A stretch of DNA of 64,000 nt, from contig NZ_CANMTH010000002.1 of the NCBI RefSeq assembly GCF_947500765.1, positions 1-64,000 on the forward strand, in the 5' to 3' direction. This stretch comes from an uncultured Formosa sp. GTDB taxonomy: Bacteria > Bacteroidota > Bacteroidia > Flavobacteriales > Flavobacteriaceae. The position numbers were made by a program, and so were the translations under genes. Below are positions 35,139 through 45,704 of this stretch, piece by piece (position 1 is the stretch's first letter; each line of letters opens with the position of its first letter). The notes under the pieces are model-generated. The model was given only the letters and a program-made list of their open reading frames with translations, was not told where the DNA came from and searched no databases.

Positions 35139-35432
35139 TTAATCGGCTAAGATTATAATTTTATTGTCTTTAGATTCTAAAGTACCAGACTTAATTTTAA
35201 GCATTAATACTTTATTGTCTGACATATGAGGCGTAACCTCAGGATGTAATTTTTCGTAATCTAAATGAGTTTGAGTATGTACCTTAATTTTTACAGTTCC
35301 AGCTGTTAAAAGAGATACTATAGCAGCGTGATGATTAAGCATTTCAAACTCTCCATCTGCCCCTGGTACACTAACGGCATCTATTTCCGAACTAAATAAA
35401 GTCGCTTCTGGCGATACAATTTCTAAATACAT
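35139..35432 (-). CDS. atpC: ATP synthase F1 epsilon subunit (short form)
   Basis: The 97-residue protein starts MYLEIVSPEATLFSSEIDAV and includes VPGADGEFEMLNHHAAIVSLL, the conserved N-terminal beta-sandwich of epsilon. The C-terminal two-helix domain that inhibits ATP hydrolysis in many bacteria is missing, which is usual in Bacteroidetes. It lies 76 nt downstream of atpD and is cotranscribed with it. The other ATP synthase genes are not in the window, as is common in this phylum. Confidence 0.93.
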   Translation of the reverse strand: MYLEIVSPEATLFSSEIDAVSVPGADGEFEMLNHHAAIVSLLTAGTVKIKVHTQTHLDYEKLHPEVTPHMSDNKVLMLKIKSGTLESKDNKIIILAD

Positions 35433-35508
35433 AGTTTATAGTTGTTTGTTAGTAGTAAATAATTGTTGGTAAAATGTGCAATCAATAATAATTTACTATA
35501 ACCAATTA

Positions 35509-37020
<1,512 letters not shown>

Positions 37021-37078
37021 TTAAATGTTTATAGATTTTTGCTTAATTTTCTTGAAAAATAACTATTTTTTCGCGCTG

Positions 37079-37086
37079 CAAATATA
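37079..37086 (-). promoter_or_regulatory. -7 box for atpD-atpC
   Basis: On the minus strand this reads TATATTTG, an exact match 61 nt before atpD. Confidence 0.5.
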
Positions 37087-37387
37087 ATAGTTTATATTTA
37101 AAAAGAAATATGTTTTTCTCTTTTTTACGTAAAACAAATGCCTTTAAATTGATGATATTTAGTTTTTTTTAGTGTATTTATCATATTGAGGTAAAGATGA
37201 CTAGTTTCTTGGGAAATTCTCATGTTTTGGAATGTTTCTCTAAGTTTCTCAATTTGATTAAATAAATTAGAAATGTTCCTTATCTATTTACTTGTGTTTT
37301 ATTTATCAGTTTTAAGATTGTGTTTTTTATTGAATATCATAATTAGAAATAACGTGAATTTGAAAGTGGAGTGAAAATGTATGAACC
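37087..37387. other. AT-rich noncoding stretch between atpD and the glmS terminator
   Basis: This is most of the only intergenic gap longer than 300 nt in the window (37018-37448). I see no open frame with coding character, no tRNA-like fold and no strong hairpin. GTTTCT occurs three times (37204, 37234, 37244), the last two 10 nt apart, a weak repeat of uncertain meaning. Upstream control of atpD is the simplest role. Confidence 0.5.
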
Positions 37388-37427
37388 CAAAAAAAGGCAC
37401 TTAAAACCGAAGTTTCAAATGCCTTTA
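37388..37427 (-). terminator. Terminator of the glmS unit with UUCG tetraloop
   Basis: Read on the minus strand, AAAGGCATTTGAAAC-TTCG-GTTTTAAGTGCCTTT forms a 15-bp stem with G-U pairs, closed by a C(UUCG)G tetraloop and followed by seven T. It lies just after the glmS stop codon. Confidence 0.85.
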
Positions 37428-37448
37428 TATATAATCTTAAAAATGTTG

Positions 37449-39299
37449 TTATTCTACGGTTACAGATTTTGCTAAGTTACGTGGCTGATCTACATTTTTA
37501 CCTAATTTAACAGCTATGTGATACGATAATAATTGTAACGGAATAGTTGTTAATAAAGGTGATAAAAACTCTGAAGATTCAGGGATTTCAATAACGTGAT
37601 CTGCAAGATTTTTTACACTTTCGTCTCCTTCTGTTACGATTCCTATAATTTTACCTTTTCTAGATTTAATTTCTTGGATGTTACTCACTACTTTTTCGTA
37701 ATGTCCTTTTTTAGTCGCAATAACTATAACGGGCATTTGCTCGTCTATTAAAGCAATAGGTCCGTGTTTCATTTCTGCAGCAGGATATCCTTCAGCGTGG
37801 ATATAAGAAATTTCTTTTAATTTTAAAGCGCCTTCTAATGCAACTGGGAAATTAAATCCTCTACCTAAATAAAGACAGTTTTTAGCATCCTTATAAATTT
37901 CTGCAATAGTGTTTACATAAGCATCAGATTCTAATGCCTTTTTTACTTTATCAGGAATAAGTTCTAATTCAATTAAATGATGACGGAAATCTGAACTCGA
38001 AATGGTTCCTTTAGCTCTTGCTAATCTTAGCGCCATTAATGTTAATACGGTAATTTGTGTTGTAAATGCTTTTGTAGATGCTACACCAATTTCGGGGCCA
38101 GCATGTGTATATGCACCAGCATCAGATTCTCTAGCGATAGACGATCCAACAACATTACAGACTCCAAAAACAAAAGCACCTTTAGATTTTGCTAATTTAA
38201 TTGCTGCTAAAGTATCTGCTGTTTCACCAGATTGAGAAATAGCAATTACAATATCTTTTTCTGTAATAATTGGGTTTCTGTATCTAAATTCTGAGGCATA
38301 TTCTACTTCAACAGGAATTCGTGCTAAATCTTCAAAAATATATTCGGCAACTAAACCAGCGTGCCAAGAAGTTCCACATGCAACAATAATAATACGGTCT
38401 GCATTTAGAAATTTCTTCATATTATCCTCGATTCCAGACATTTTAATTATAGCTTCATTAGCTAGAAGTCTACCTCTAAATGTGTCTAAAATTGCACTAG
38501 GTTGTTCGTAAATTTCTTTTAACATAAAATGATCGTAACCACCTTTTTCAATTTGTTCAAGATTTAATTGAAGTTTTTGAACATAAGGATCGACCATCGA
38601 GTCGTCTTTAATTTTTCTAACTTTAATTTGTTTTCCTAAACGAATAATGGCTAATTCTTCATCTTCAAGATAGATTGCATTTTTTGTAAATTCTAAGAAT
38701 GGAGAAGCATCACTGGCTATAAAAAACTCGTTTTCACCAACACCAATAGCTAAAGGACTTCCTAGTCTAGCAGCAATAATTTCGTCGGGTTTGTTTTTGT
38801 CAAATACAGCAATAGCGTATGCGCCAACAACTTGGTTTAGAGCTATTTGTACTGCTTTTCCTAGTTTAAGATTTTCTTCTTTTTTCATGACATCTTCAAT
38901 CAGATTAATTAACACCTCAGTGTCAGTATCCGATTTAAAAGTGTATCCTCTAGTAATAAGCTCTTTTTTTAAAGACTCGTAATTTTCAATAATTCCATTG
39001 TGAATGATTACTAAATCACCAGAATTAGAATAATGAGGATGCGAGTTTACATCGTTAGGAACTCCGTGTGTTGCCCAACGTGTATGGCCAATAGCGACGT
39101 GACCTTTGGTTAAAATTTCTTTTTCAACACGCGCTTCAAGGTCTGAAACCTTACCTTTAGTCTTGCAGACTTTTAATTCTTCGCCGTCATAGATTGCAAT
39201 ACCTGCGCTATCGTAACCACGATATTCTAAGCGTTTAAGTCCGTTAATAACAATTGGGTAAGCTTCTCTGTAACCTATATATCCTACAATGCCACACAT
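37449..39299 (-). CDS. glmS: Glutamine-fructose-6-phosphate aminotransferase (isomerizing)
   Basis: Makes glucosamine-6-phosphate for peptidoglycan and LPS. The N-terminal glutaminase domain starts MCGIVGYIG with nucleophile Cys2 and includes HTRWATHG. Two SIS sugar-isomerase domains follow, with SQSGETADTLAA and the C-terminal LAKSVTVE. The length of 616 residues is standard. It is the last gene of a minus-strand run with the half glycogen synthase and a small unknown protein. No glmS ribozyme-like element is visible upstream. Confidence 0.97.
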   Translation of the reverse strand: MCGIVGYIGYREAYPIVINGLKRLEYRGYDSAGIAIYDGEELKVCKTKGKVSDLEARVEKEILTKGHVAIGHTRWATHGVPNDVNSHPHYSNSGDLVIIHNGIIENYESLKKELITRGYTFKSDTDTEVLINLIEDVMKKEENLKLGKAVQIALNQVVGAYAIAVFDKNKPDEIIAARLGSPLAIGVGENEFFIASDASPFLEFTKNAIYLEDEELAIIRLGKQIKVRKIKDDSMVDPYVQKLQLNLEQIEKGGYDHFMLKEIYEQPSAILDTFRGRLLANEAIIKMSGIEDNMKKFLNADRIIIVACGTSWHAGLVAEYIFEDLARIPVEVEYASEFRYRNPIITEKDIVIAISQSGETADTLAAIKLAKSKGAFVFGVCNVVGSSIARESDAGAYTHAGPEIGVASTKAFTTQITVLTLMALRLARAKGTISSSDFRHHLIELELIPDKVKKALESDAYVNTIAEIYKDAKNCLYLGRGFNFPVALEGALKLKEISYIHAEGYPAAEMKHGPIALIDEQMPVIVIATKKGHYEKVVSNIQEIKSRKGKIIGIVTEGDESVKNLADHVIEIPESSEFLSPLLTTIPLQLLSYHIAVKLGKNVDQPRNLAKSVTVE

Positions 39300-39317
39300 A
39301 AATTTTTAGTTTTTCGA

Positions 39318-39875
39318 TTATGAATAATAAATATCTAATGTTATACGCGAATTAATAGTGTTACTATATACTATAGTATTCAATGCATTATTTGCGTTTG
39401 TTGATAAAACTAAATCATTTTCTGTATTAGTAAAATCTTTTATTAGAATATTTTTAAAATGTTCTGTTGCTTTTATTTTGTACGTATGCGTAATTTGACT
39501 CTCTGTTTGTTGCTTGAAGCGTGATATGCTTGCATTTACATGCTTTGTATTACAACTATTAAAAAAATAGTTGATTTTATAATCAGGGAGTTTTATAGGG
39601 AAATATTTAATTGAAGAATCTATTTTACATAAAATAGTATCATCCTTATCTATTTTGGTAGACAAGGAGATATTATAAATAGTTATTGTGTTAGATTCAC
39701 TTTTATTATTCTTCTCCCAAGGAGTATTATTGGTGTTAGAAACCATTTTTAAAACTATGCCTGCATTTGTTTTTAGCCCGTAATCAGAAAAATAATCCCT
39801 GTAATAGGCTGTAAAAACGATTAGTGATAACAGTAAATAGTAAGATAATGTAATGGTTCTTAAACCTTTTTTCAT
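39318..39875 (-). CDS. Small exported protein, possibly a shortened DUF4270 protein
   Basis: 185 residues with one N-terminal hydrophobic segment (about 8-24) and no lipobox. The last third (THTYKIKATEHFKNILIKD, then NSRITLDIYYS) resembles the C-terminal end of DUF4270 lipoproteins, which in flavobacteria often sit exactly here, between the glycogen-synthase-like gene and glmS. A full DUF4270 protein is roughly three times longer, so this may be a reduced or replaced copy. The resemblance is by eye only. The gaps are 22 nt to the upstream gene and 18 nt to glmS, so it is cotranscribed. Confidence 0.6.
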   Translation of the reverse strand: MKKGLRTITLSYYLLLSLIVFTAYYRDYFSDYGLKTNAGIVLKMVSNTNNTPWEKNNKSESNTITIYNISLSTKIDKDDTILCKIDSSIKYFPIKLPDYKINYFFNSCNTKHVNASISRFKQQTESQITHTYKIKATEHFKNILIKDFTNTENDLVLSTNANNALNTIVYSNTINSRITLDIYYS

Positions 39876-39897
39876 GTATTTTATGAAATAAAGCGAA

Positions 39898-40707
39898 TTA
39901 TTTTAAAACTTCTGTCATGTAGAAGTTAGAATACGCTTCGCCAAATTCTTCTTTGTTTTTATATCCTAACACAGGTTTCTTAGAGGTTTCTAAATACGAT
40001 TTTAATTCTTCAGGAATGTCTTCAGAACCAATAATAATTGCATCAGAATAATCTATGGCAACCTTCATTAGGTTATTATAAGTTGGTTCGCTTAACGTTT
40101 TAACAACATCATCGTTAATGTTGTCAAATTTAACCTTAGTCCCCATATCTTTATTTAAAGTACCTTCGTAACCTTGATTATAGATAGAAGTTACAACTTT
40201 ACTGTCGTTAAATAATGGTTCTTCAGCAAAATATTCTTTTAAATATAAAGGAAGTAAAGAGGCTAGCCATCCATGAACATGTATAATGTCTGGCGCCCAG
40301 TTTAGTTTTTTAACTGTTTCTATAACACCTTTTGCAAAGAAAATAGCACGCTCGTCATTGTCTGAAAATAAGGCGCCATTTTCATCTGTTAGTGTTGCTT
40401 TTCGCTTAAAGTATTCGTCGTTGTCTATAAAGTATACTTGAATACGTTCTTTAGGAATTGATGCTACTTTAATAATAAGTGGCATATCTAAGTCGTTAAT
40501 TACTAGGTTTATACCAGATAATCTAATAACTTCGTGTAGTTGATGTCTTCTCTCGTTAATGTTTCCATATCTAGGCATAAATATCCTGATTTGACCACCT
40601 TGTTGATTTACCATTCTAGGCGTCTCAAACGACATAGATGAGATTTCAGTTTCAGGTAAATAAGGAACTACTTCAGATGATACATATAATATCCTCTTAT
40701 CTTTCAT
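39898..40707 (-). CDS. Half-length glycogen/starch synthase-like protein (GT5 N-terminal half)
   Basis: 269 residues covering only the N-terminal Rossmann half of a GT-B glycogen synthase (MKDKRILYVSSEVVPY, IRIFMPRYGNINERR, PDIIHVHGWLASLLPLYLK). The C-terminal, nucleotide-sugar-binding half is absent. The ADP-glucose-binding KxGGL motif near residue 15 is replaced by PETEISS. It is therefore probably not a glycogen synthase. Similar half-length proteins next to panC occur in flavobacteria, so it is likely a conserved repurposed protein rather than a recent truncation. It is divergent from panC. Confidence 0.85.
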   Translation of the reverse strand: MKDKRILYVSSEVVPYLPETEISSMSFETPRMVNQQGGQIRIFMPRYGNINERRHQLHEVIRLSGINLVINDLDMPLIIKVASIPKERIQVYFIDNDEYFKRKATLTDENGALFSDNDERAIFFAKGVIETVKKLNWAPDIIHVHGWLASLLPLYLKEYFAEEPLFNDSKVVTSIYNQGYEGTLNKDMGTKVKFDNINDDVVKTLSEPTYNNLMKVAIDYSDAIIIGSEDIPEELKSYLETSKKPVLGYKNKEEFGEAYSNFYMTEVLK

Positions 40708-40746
40708 AAATTACTGGGCTTTTGAGAATTCAAAATAAAAAACAAG

Positions 40747-40754
40747 CAAAATTA
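40747..40754 (-). promoter_or_regulatory. -7 box for the half glycogen synthase-glmS run
   Basis: On the minus strand this reads TAATTTTG, an exact match 39 nt before the start codon. It sits back to back with the panC promoter. Confidence 0.5.
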
Positions 40755-40785
40755 CAAAAATTTATGCAGATTGCGAGTAAAATAA

Positions 40786-40793
40786 TAACTTTG
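40786..40793 (+). promoter_or_regulatory. -7 box for panC
   Basis: TAACTTTG, an exact match 23 nt before the GTG start at 40817. The nearest TTG (40771-40773) is too close to be a standard -33 element. Confidence 0.5.
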
Positions 40794-40816
40794 CCTCCGT
40801 TAATTTTTTATTTAGG

Positions 40817-41665
40817 GTGAAGATAATAACAGTACAATCGGAATTAAAAAAAGAAATAGAACTATTAAAATCTCAAGGTAAGACCTTGGGGTTAGTTCCA
40901 ACTATGGGAGCTTTACATGAAGGACATTTGTCTCTTGTAAAACGAGCTTTAAAAGAAAATGATGCACTTGTTGTAAGCATTTTTGTAAACCCTACCCAGT
41001 TTAATAACGCAGACGACTTGGTGCAATATCCAAGAACTTTAGATCGTGATGTCGCATTATTACAAACGGCGTCTGATGCTATTTTAGTATACGCACCAGA
41101 AGTGGCAGATGTTTACGGAGAAGATGTAGCGTCTGTACACTATGATTTTGATGGGCTTGAACATAAAATGGAAGGGGAGTTTAGACCAGGCCATTTTGAT
41201 GGTGTCGGGACTATTGTTAAACGATTGTTTGAAATTGTAACTCCTGATCATGCTTATTTTGGAGAAAAAGATTTTCAGCAATTAACCATAATTAAAAAGA
41301 TGGTTGATAACTTCAATATTCCTGTAAATATTGTCCCTTGTGAGATTTTACGAGAGTCTAATGGTTTGGCTATGAGTTCTCGAAATGTAAGATTAAAGCC
41401 AGAATATGCTGAGGCAGCACCGTTTATCTATAAAACATTACAAGAAGCTAAAGTGAAGTTTGGCACAGAACGTGCTAGTAAAGTAACAGAATGGGTTGAG
41501 AATCAGTTTAAAAACCATCCCTTATTAAAGTTGGAATATTTTGTAATTGCAGATATTAAAACTTTAGAAACCATAGAAAATAAAATAGAAAACACCTTAT
41601 ATCGTGCGTTTGTTGCAGTATATGCCGACGATATAAGATTAATAGACAATTTAGCACTAAATTAA
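40817..41665 (+). CDS. panC: Pantoate-beta-alanine ligase
   Basis: Joins pantoate and beta-alanine to form pantothenate, using ATP. The HIGH-type motif lies in [13 protein letters not shown] (about residues 28-40). [22 protein letters not shown] and SSRNVRL are further family signatures. The length of 282 residues is normal. Translation starts at GTG 40817 (MKIITVQ); no ATG is available. panD, which makes the beta-alanine, starts 13 nt after the stop, with its own -7 box in between. Confidence 0.96.
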   Translation: MKIITVQSELKKEIELLKSQGKTLGLVPTMGALHEGHLSLVKRALKENDALVVSIFVNPTQFNNADDLVQYPRTLDRDVALLQTASDAILVYAPEVADVYGEDVASVHYDFDGLEHKMEGEFRPGHFDGVGTIVKRLFEIVTPDHAYFGEKDFQQLTIIKKMVDNFNIPVNIVPCEILRESNGLAMSSRNVRLKPEYAEAAPFIYKTLQEAKVKFGTERASKVTEWVENQFKNHPLLKLEYFVIADIKTLETIENKIENTLYRAFVAVYADDIRLIDNLALN

Positions 41666-41666
41666 T

Positions 41667-41674
41667 TATCTTTG
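41667..41674 (+). promoter_or_regulatory. -7 box directly before panD
   Basis: TATCTTTG, an exact match lying in the 13-nt gap between panC and panD, with only 4 nt before the panD ATG. A transcript from here would be leaderless or nearly so. No clear -33 element is seen within panC. Confidence 0.4.
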
Positions 41675-41678
41675 CCAC

Positions 41679-42029
41679 ATGCAAATTCAAGTAGTAAAAT
41701 CGAAAATTCACAGGGTAAAATGTACCGGTGCCGACTTAAATTACATTGGTAGTATTACTATTGATGAGGATTTAATGGATGCCGCGAACATTATTCAAGG
41801 TGAAAAAGTTCAGATTGTAAATAATAACAATGGTGAACGTTTAGAGACATACGCTATTCCAGGGCCACGTAATAGTGGTGAAATTACATTAAATGGTGCG
41901 GCCGCAAGACGTGTAGCAACAGGAGATGTGTTAATCTTGATTACTTATGGTATAATGGATTTGGAAGAAGCCAAAACATTTAAGCCGTCGTTAGTTTTTC
42001 CAGACGAGGCAACTAATAAGCTCATTTAA
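41679..42029 (+). CDS. panD: Aspartate 1-decarboxylase proenzyme
   Basis: Makes beta-alanine from aspartate for pantothenate synthesis. This 116-residue pyruvoyl enzyme precursor has the self-cleavage site Gly24-Ser25 (NYIGSITID); Ser25 becomes the pyruvoyl group. Family residues such as Lys9, [10 protein letters not shown] and NGAAARR are present. It follows panC closely and is followed 3 nt later by the flippase-like gene. Confidence 0.96.
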   Translation: MQIQVVKSKIHRVKCTGADLNYIGSITIDEDLMDAANIIQGEKVQIVNNNNGERLETYAIPGPRNSGEITLNGAAARRVATGDVLILITYGIMDLEEAKTFKPSLVFPDEATNKLI

Positions 42030-42032
42030 TTA

Positions 42033-42995
42033 TTGAATCCAAAAATATCTAAAATATTAAAAATTTCACTCCCAATTTTATTGGGAGTTTTTTTAATAGC
42101 ATATTCGCTATCCAAGGTTTCGATAAGTGAACTTCTAGTGTACTTTAAAAATGCCAATTATTGGTGGATTTTACTAGGCGCCATATTAGGTTTGCTTAGT
42201 CATTTGTCACGCGCATATCGTTGGTTATTTATGTTAGAACCAATGGGGTATCATGTAAAACTGCCTAATAGTGTGATGGCAGTTTTTGCAGCTTATTTAA
42301 TAAATTATACCCTTCCAAGGGCAGGTGAAGTTGCTCGTGTTTCTGTAATTACTACTTACGAAGGCGTGCCTTTCGATAAAGGTTTTGGTACTGTGGTTGC
42401 AGAGCGCATTGCAGATCTTATTGTTATGTTTAGTATTATATTGGTGACACTCTTTTTACAATTCGATTTTATTTTTAATTTTTTTCTTTCAAAATTTAAT
42501 TTGCCAAAAGTTATCATGGCAATGGTAGTACTTAGTGTCTTGGGGCTAGCTTTTCTTATTTATATTAGAAAAAGTAATTCGGTGTTGGCTATAAAAATTA
42601 GAACCTTTGTTTTAGGTTTAATAGAAGGGGTTTTAAGTATTTTTAAAATGAAGAAAAAGTGGATGTTTATAGTTCATACTTTATTCATTTGGACCATGTA
42701 TGTTTTAATGTTTTACATCACCACTTTTGCGATTGAAGGATTGCAACCTATCGCTTTAGGTGCAATTTTGGTCGGATTTATTTCTGCAAGTTTTAGTATT
42801 GCAGCTACAAATGGCGGAATTGGTTCTTATCCTGTTGCTGTGTATGCCGCATTTTCTTTATTCGGAATTGCACAAGGTCCAAGTATCGCCTTTGGCTGGA
42901 TTATGTGGTCTTCACAGACGTTATTAATCATTATTTGCGGAGGCCTTTCCCTTTTATTTCTTCCTGTTTTTAACAGAAAATTCAATATAAAATAG
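42033..42995 (+). CDS. Flippase-like membrane protein (UPF0104/YbhN family)
   Basis: 320 residues with about eight membrane helices, of the lysylphosphatidylglycerol-synthase transmembrane/YbhN group. Family pieces are LLSHLSRAYRWLFML, NYTLPRAGEVARV, VAERIADLIVM and TNGGIGSYPVAVY. The synthase domain of MprF is absent, so a lipid flipping or transport role is inferred only from the fold. The start must be TTG 42033, 3 nt after panD; no ATG precedes the first helix. The panC-panD-flippase order is a common flavobacterial arrangement. Confidence 0.85.
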   Translation: MNPKISKILKISLPILLGVFLIAYSLSKVSISELLVYFKNANYWWILLGAILGLLSHLSRAYRWLFMLEPMGYHVKLPNSVMAVFAAYLINYTLPRAGEVARVSVITTYEGVPFDKGFGTVVAERIADLIVMFSIILVTLFLQFDFIFNFFLSKFNLPKVIMAMVVLSVLGLAFLIYIRKSNSVLAIKIRTFVLGLIEGVLSIFKMKKKWMFIVHTLFIWTMYVLMFYITTFAIEGLQPIALGAILVGFISASFSIAATNGGIGSYPVAVYAAFSLFGIAQGPSIAFGWIMWSSQTLLIIICGGLSLLFLPVFNRKFNIK

Positions 42996-43084
42996 GCCTT
43001 TAAAAGATTATCTAATTAACGTAGAAGTTTTTTTTCAACAAAAAAAGTATTTTCATACCTTGCGTAGGACTAACCTTGCTAAAA

Positions 43085-44233
43085 ATGAAAAGATTACTTT
43101 ACCTATTTATACTACTATTTTCATGTCAATTTGTTTCAGCCCAAGCTATTTATGAAACAATAAGATCAGAGAAACTTGATGCGACAAGAAAATTAAAAAT
43201 TCAGCTGCCAAGAAATTATAGCGAGAATACCGAGAAAAAATATCCAATAGTAGTTGTTTTAGATGGCGATTATTTATTTGAAGTTGTTGCTGGAAATATA
43301 GATTATTATTCATATTGGGAGGATGTTCCTGAAGTTATCGTTGTTGGAATTAATCAAGTTGAAAGCAGATATAACGATACAATGTTCTCTGAACAAAACT
43401 CATTGCCTTTAGATAGTAGTGCGAAATTTTATGAGTTTATTGGTATGGAATTGTTACCATATATTAAACAGAACTATAGAACAGAAGATTTTAGTTTGGC
43501 TATAGGGCATGGGGAAACGGCTAATTTTATAAACTACTTTTTGTTAAAATCTAATCCTCTATTTCAGGCATATATAGTAATTAGTCCAGAGTTGGCTCCA
43601 AATATGACTAAATACATTCCAGATCGTTTAGGTAAAATAGATAAAAAAACGTTTTATTATTTAGCAACAACTACAGACGATCTTAAGTCTGTGAAAAAAG
43701 GAACATACTTGTTAAATACAGCGATTAAAAACATTGAAAATGATTACTTACAATATGACTATAAAGAGTTTGATGGATTAACTCATTATTCTGTAGTCGC
43801 ACAAGCGGTTCCAAAAGCATTGGAAAGTATTTTTTATGTATATCAGCCAATTACTTCTGGAGAATTCGAAAAAGATATTATGGCTTCGGATGAGCCTGCT
43901 ATCGATTATCTTAAAAATAAATACAAATCTATTCAAGAATTATACGGGGTAGAAAAAACAATTTTAATAAACGATTTTAAAGCGGTTGCTGCGGCAATAG
44001 AAAAGAAATCTGAATTTGAAGATTTTGAAGAGTTAGGTAAAATGGCTCGAAAATCATACCCAGAAACGTTGCTAGGTCAATATTATTTAGCACGTTATTA
44101 TGAGGAAACAAATCAGCCTAAAAAAGCAATGAAAACATACCAATCGTCTTATATTTTCGATGAAATCGCAGGTTTAACAAAAGACGATATGATTGAACGT
44201 GCAAACCGACTTAAAGCAGATTTTGGATATTAA
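43085..44233 (+). CDS. Esterase-D-like alpha/beta hydrolase without nucleophile Ser, plus C-terminal helices
   Basis: A signal peptide (MKRLLYLFILLFSCQFVSAQ) is followed by an esterase-D-like alpha/beta hydrolase fold (about 25-260: KYPIVVVLDGDYLFE, EVIVVGINQ) and a TPR-like helical tail (about 320-382). The nucleophile elbow, GxSxG in active enzymes, is GHGET at 141-145, with Gly143 in place of Ser. The expected His is present (His234 in LTHYS). Hydrolase activity is therefore doubtful. I start at ATG 43085; a TTG nine bases earlier only adds three residues. It overlaps radA by 1 nt. Confidence 0.85.
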   Translation: MKRLLYLFILLFSCQFVSAQAIYETIRSEKLDATRKLKIQLPRNYSENTEKKYPIVVVLDGDYLFEVVAGNIDYYSYWEDVPEVIVVGINQVESRYNDTMFSEQNSLPLDSSAKFYEFIGMELLPYIKQNYRTEDFSLAIGHGETANFINYFLLKSNPLFQAYIVISPELAPNMTKYIPDRLGKIDKKTFYYLATTTDDLKSVKKGTYLLNTAIKNIENDYLQYDYKEFDGLTHYSVVAQAVPKALESIFYVYQPITSGEFEKDIMASDEPAIDYLKNKYKSIQELYGVEKTILINDFKAVAAAIEKKSEFEDFEELGKMARKSYPETLLGQYYLARYYEETNQPKKAMKTYQSSYIFDEIAGLTKDDMIERANRLKADFGY

Positions 44234-45594
44234 TGGCGAAAGTAAAAACTACATTTTTTTGTCAGAGTTGTGGTGCCCAATATGCGAAATGGCAAGGCCA
44301 ATGCAATTCATGTAAAGCATGGAACACTATAGTTGAAGAAGTGATTCAAACGCCTGAAAAAAGCGATTGGAAAATACCTGCTTCAAGCCATACAAAACGG
44401 TCTTCTGTACCACTTTTAATAAATGAAATTGATGCTTCAAAAGAAGCACGATTAGATACATTTGATGAAGAATTTAATCGTGTATTGGGTGGCGGAATTG
44501 TTCCAGGTTCCTTAACACTTTTAGGAGGAGAACCCGGAATAGGAAAAAGTACATTATTACTACAAGTAGCTTTAAAACTACCTTACAAAACACTTTATGT
44601 GTCTGGTGAAGAAAGTCAGAAGCAAATAAAAATGCGTGCAGAACGCATTAATCCAAATAATAGCAACTGCTACATTTTAACAGAAACAAAAACACAAAAT
44701 ATCTTCAAGCAAATTGAAGCTTTAGTGCCCGATATTGTTATTGTAGATTCTATTCAAACCCTACATAGTGATTATATAGAATCGTCTTCGGGGAGTATTT
44801 CTCAAATAAAAGAATGTACTACAGAACTTATAAAGTTCGCTAAAGAAACATCAACACCTGTAGTTCTTATAGGGCATATTACTAAAGATGGTAATATTGC
44901 TGGACCTAAAATTTTAGAGCATATGGTAGATACGGTGCTTCAATTTGAAGGCGACCGTAATCATGTATTTAGAATACTAAGAGCTAATAAAAATCGATTT
45001 GGATCGACCAACGAGCTTGGTATATATGAAATGCAAGGTTCTGGTTTGAGAGAAGTTTCTAACCCTTCAGAAATTTTAATTTCTAAAAAAGATGAAGAAT
45101 TAAGTGGTAATGCAATTGCTGCAACTTTAGAAGGTATGAGACCGTTAATGATTGAAGTCCAGGCATTGGTAAGTACTGCTGTTTATGGTACGCCACAACG
45201 ATCTGCAACCGGTTTCAATGCAAAACGATTAAATATGTTGTTGGCTGTTTTAGAAAAGCGAGCTGGATTTAGACTAGGAGCAAAAGATGTGTTTTTAAAC
45301 ATTACAGGAGGAATAACAGTAGACGATCCTGCGATTGATTTAGCTGTTGTTGCTGCCATTTTATCTTCTAATGAAGATGAAGCCTTGGCAAAAGATTATT
45401 GCTTCGCTGCAGAAGTAGGTTTGTCTGGAGAAATTCGTCCAGTACAACGTGTAGAGCAGCGTATTCAGGAAGCCGAAAAATTAGGGTTTTCAACCATATT
45501 TGTATCTAAGTATAATAAAATTTCTCTTAAACCAAAGGCGATTAAAATTCAATTGATTTCTAAAATTGAAGATTTAGTAGATCTAATTGTGTGA
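44233..45594 (+). CDS. radA: DNA repair protein RadA (Sms)
   Basis: A RecA-like hexameric helicase that promotes branch migration in recombination. It has a zinc finger with Cys10, 13, 24 and 27, then Walker A GGEPGIGKST (98-107), the RadA motif KNRFGS, and a C-terminal Lon-protease-like domain (from about 280) lacking the protease dyad. At 453 residues it is full length. Its ATG overlaps the stop of the esterase-like gene, so the two are translationally coupled. Confidence 0.95.
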   Translation: MAKVKTTFFCQSCGAQYAKWQGQCNSCKAWNTIVEEVIQTPEKSDWKIPASSHTKRSSVPLLINEIDASKEARLDTFDEEFNRVLGGGIVPGSLTLLGGEPGIGKSTLLLQVALKLPYKTLYVSGEESQKQIKMRAERINPNNSNCYILTETKTQNIFKQIEALVPDIVIVDSIQTLHSDYIESSSGSISQIKECTTELIKFAKETSTPVVLIGHITKDGNIAGPKILEHMVDTVLQFEGDRNHVFRILRANKNRFGSTNELGIYEMQGSGLREVSNPSEILISKKDEELSGNAIAATLEGMRPLMIEVQALVSTAVYGTPQRSATGFNAKRLNMLLAVLEKRAGFRLGAKDVFLNITGGITVDDPAIDLAVVAAILSSNEDEALAKDYCFAAEVGLSGEIRPVQRVEQRIQEAEKLGFSTIFVSKYNKISLKPKAIKIQLISKIEDLVDLIV

Positions 45595-45704
45595 TTTTAG
45601 TAAATATTTCAAATATATAGTAACTTTTTAAGGAAAAAGAAGACTACACTTTGTATGTATTCACTTTTTTAAATAATTAAAAAATTCAATTCAAACTTAA
45701 ATAT

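Noticed and set aside
39300..39317. glmS ribozyme or riboswitch upstream of glmS
   Set aside because: The gap to the preceding gene is only 18 nt, too short for the ribozyme, and no such elements are expected in this phylum.
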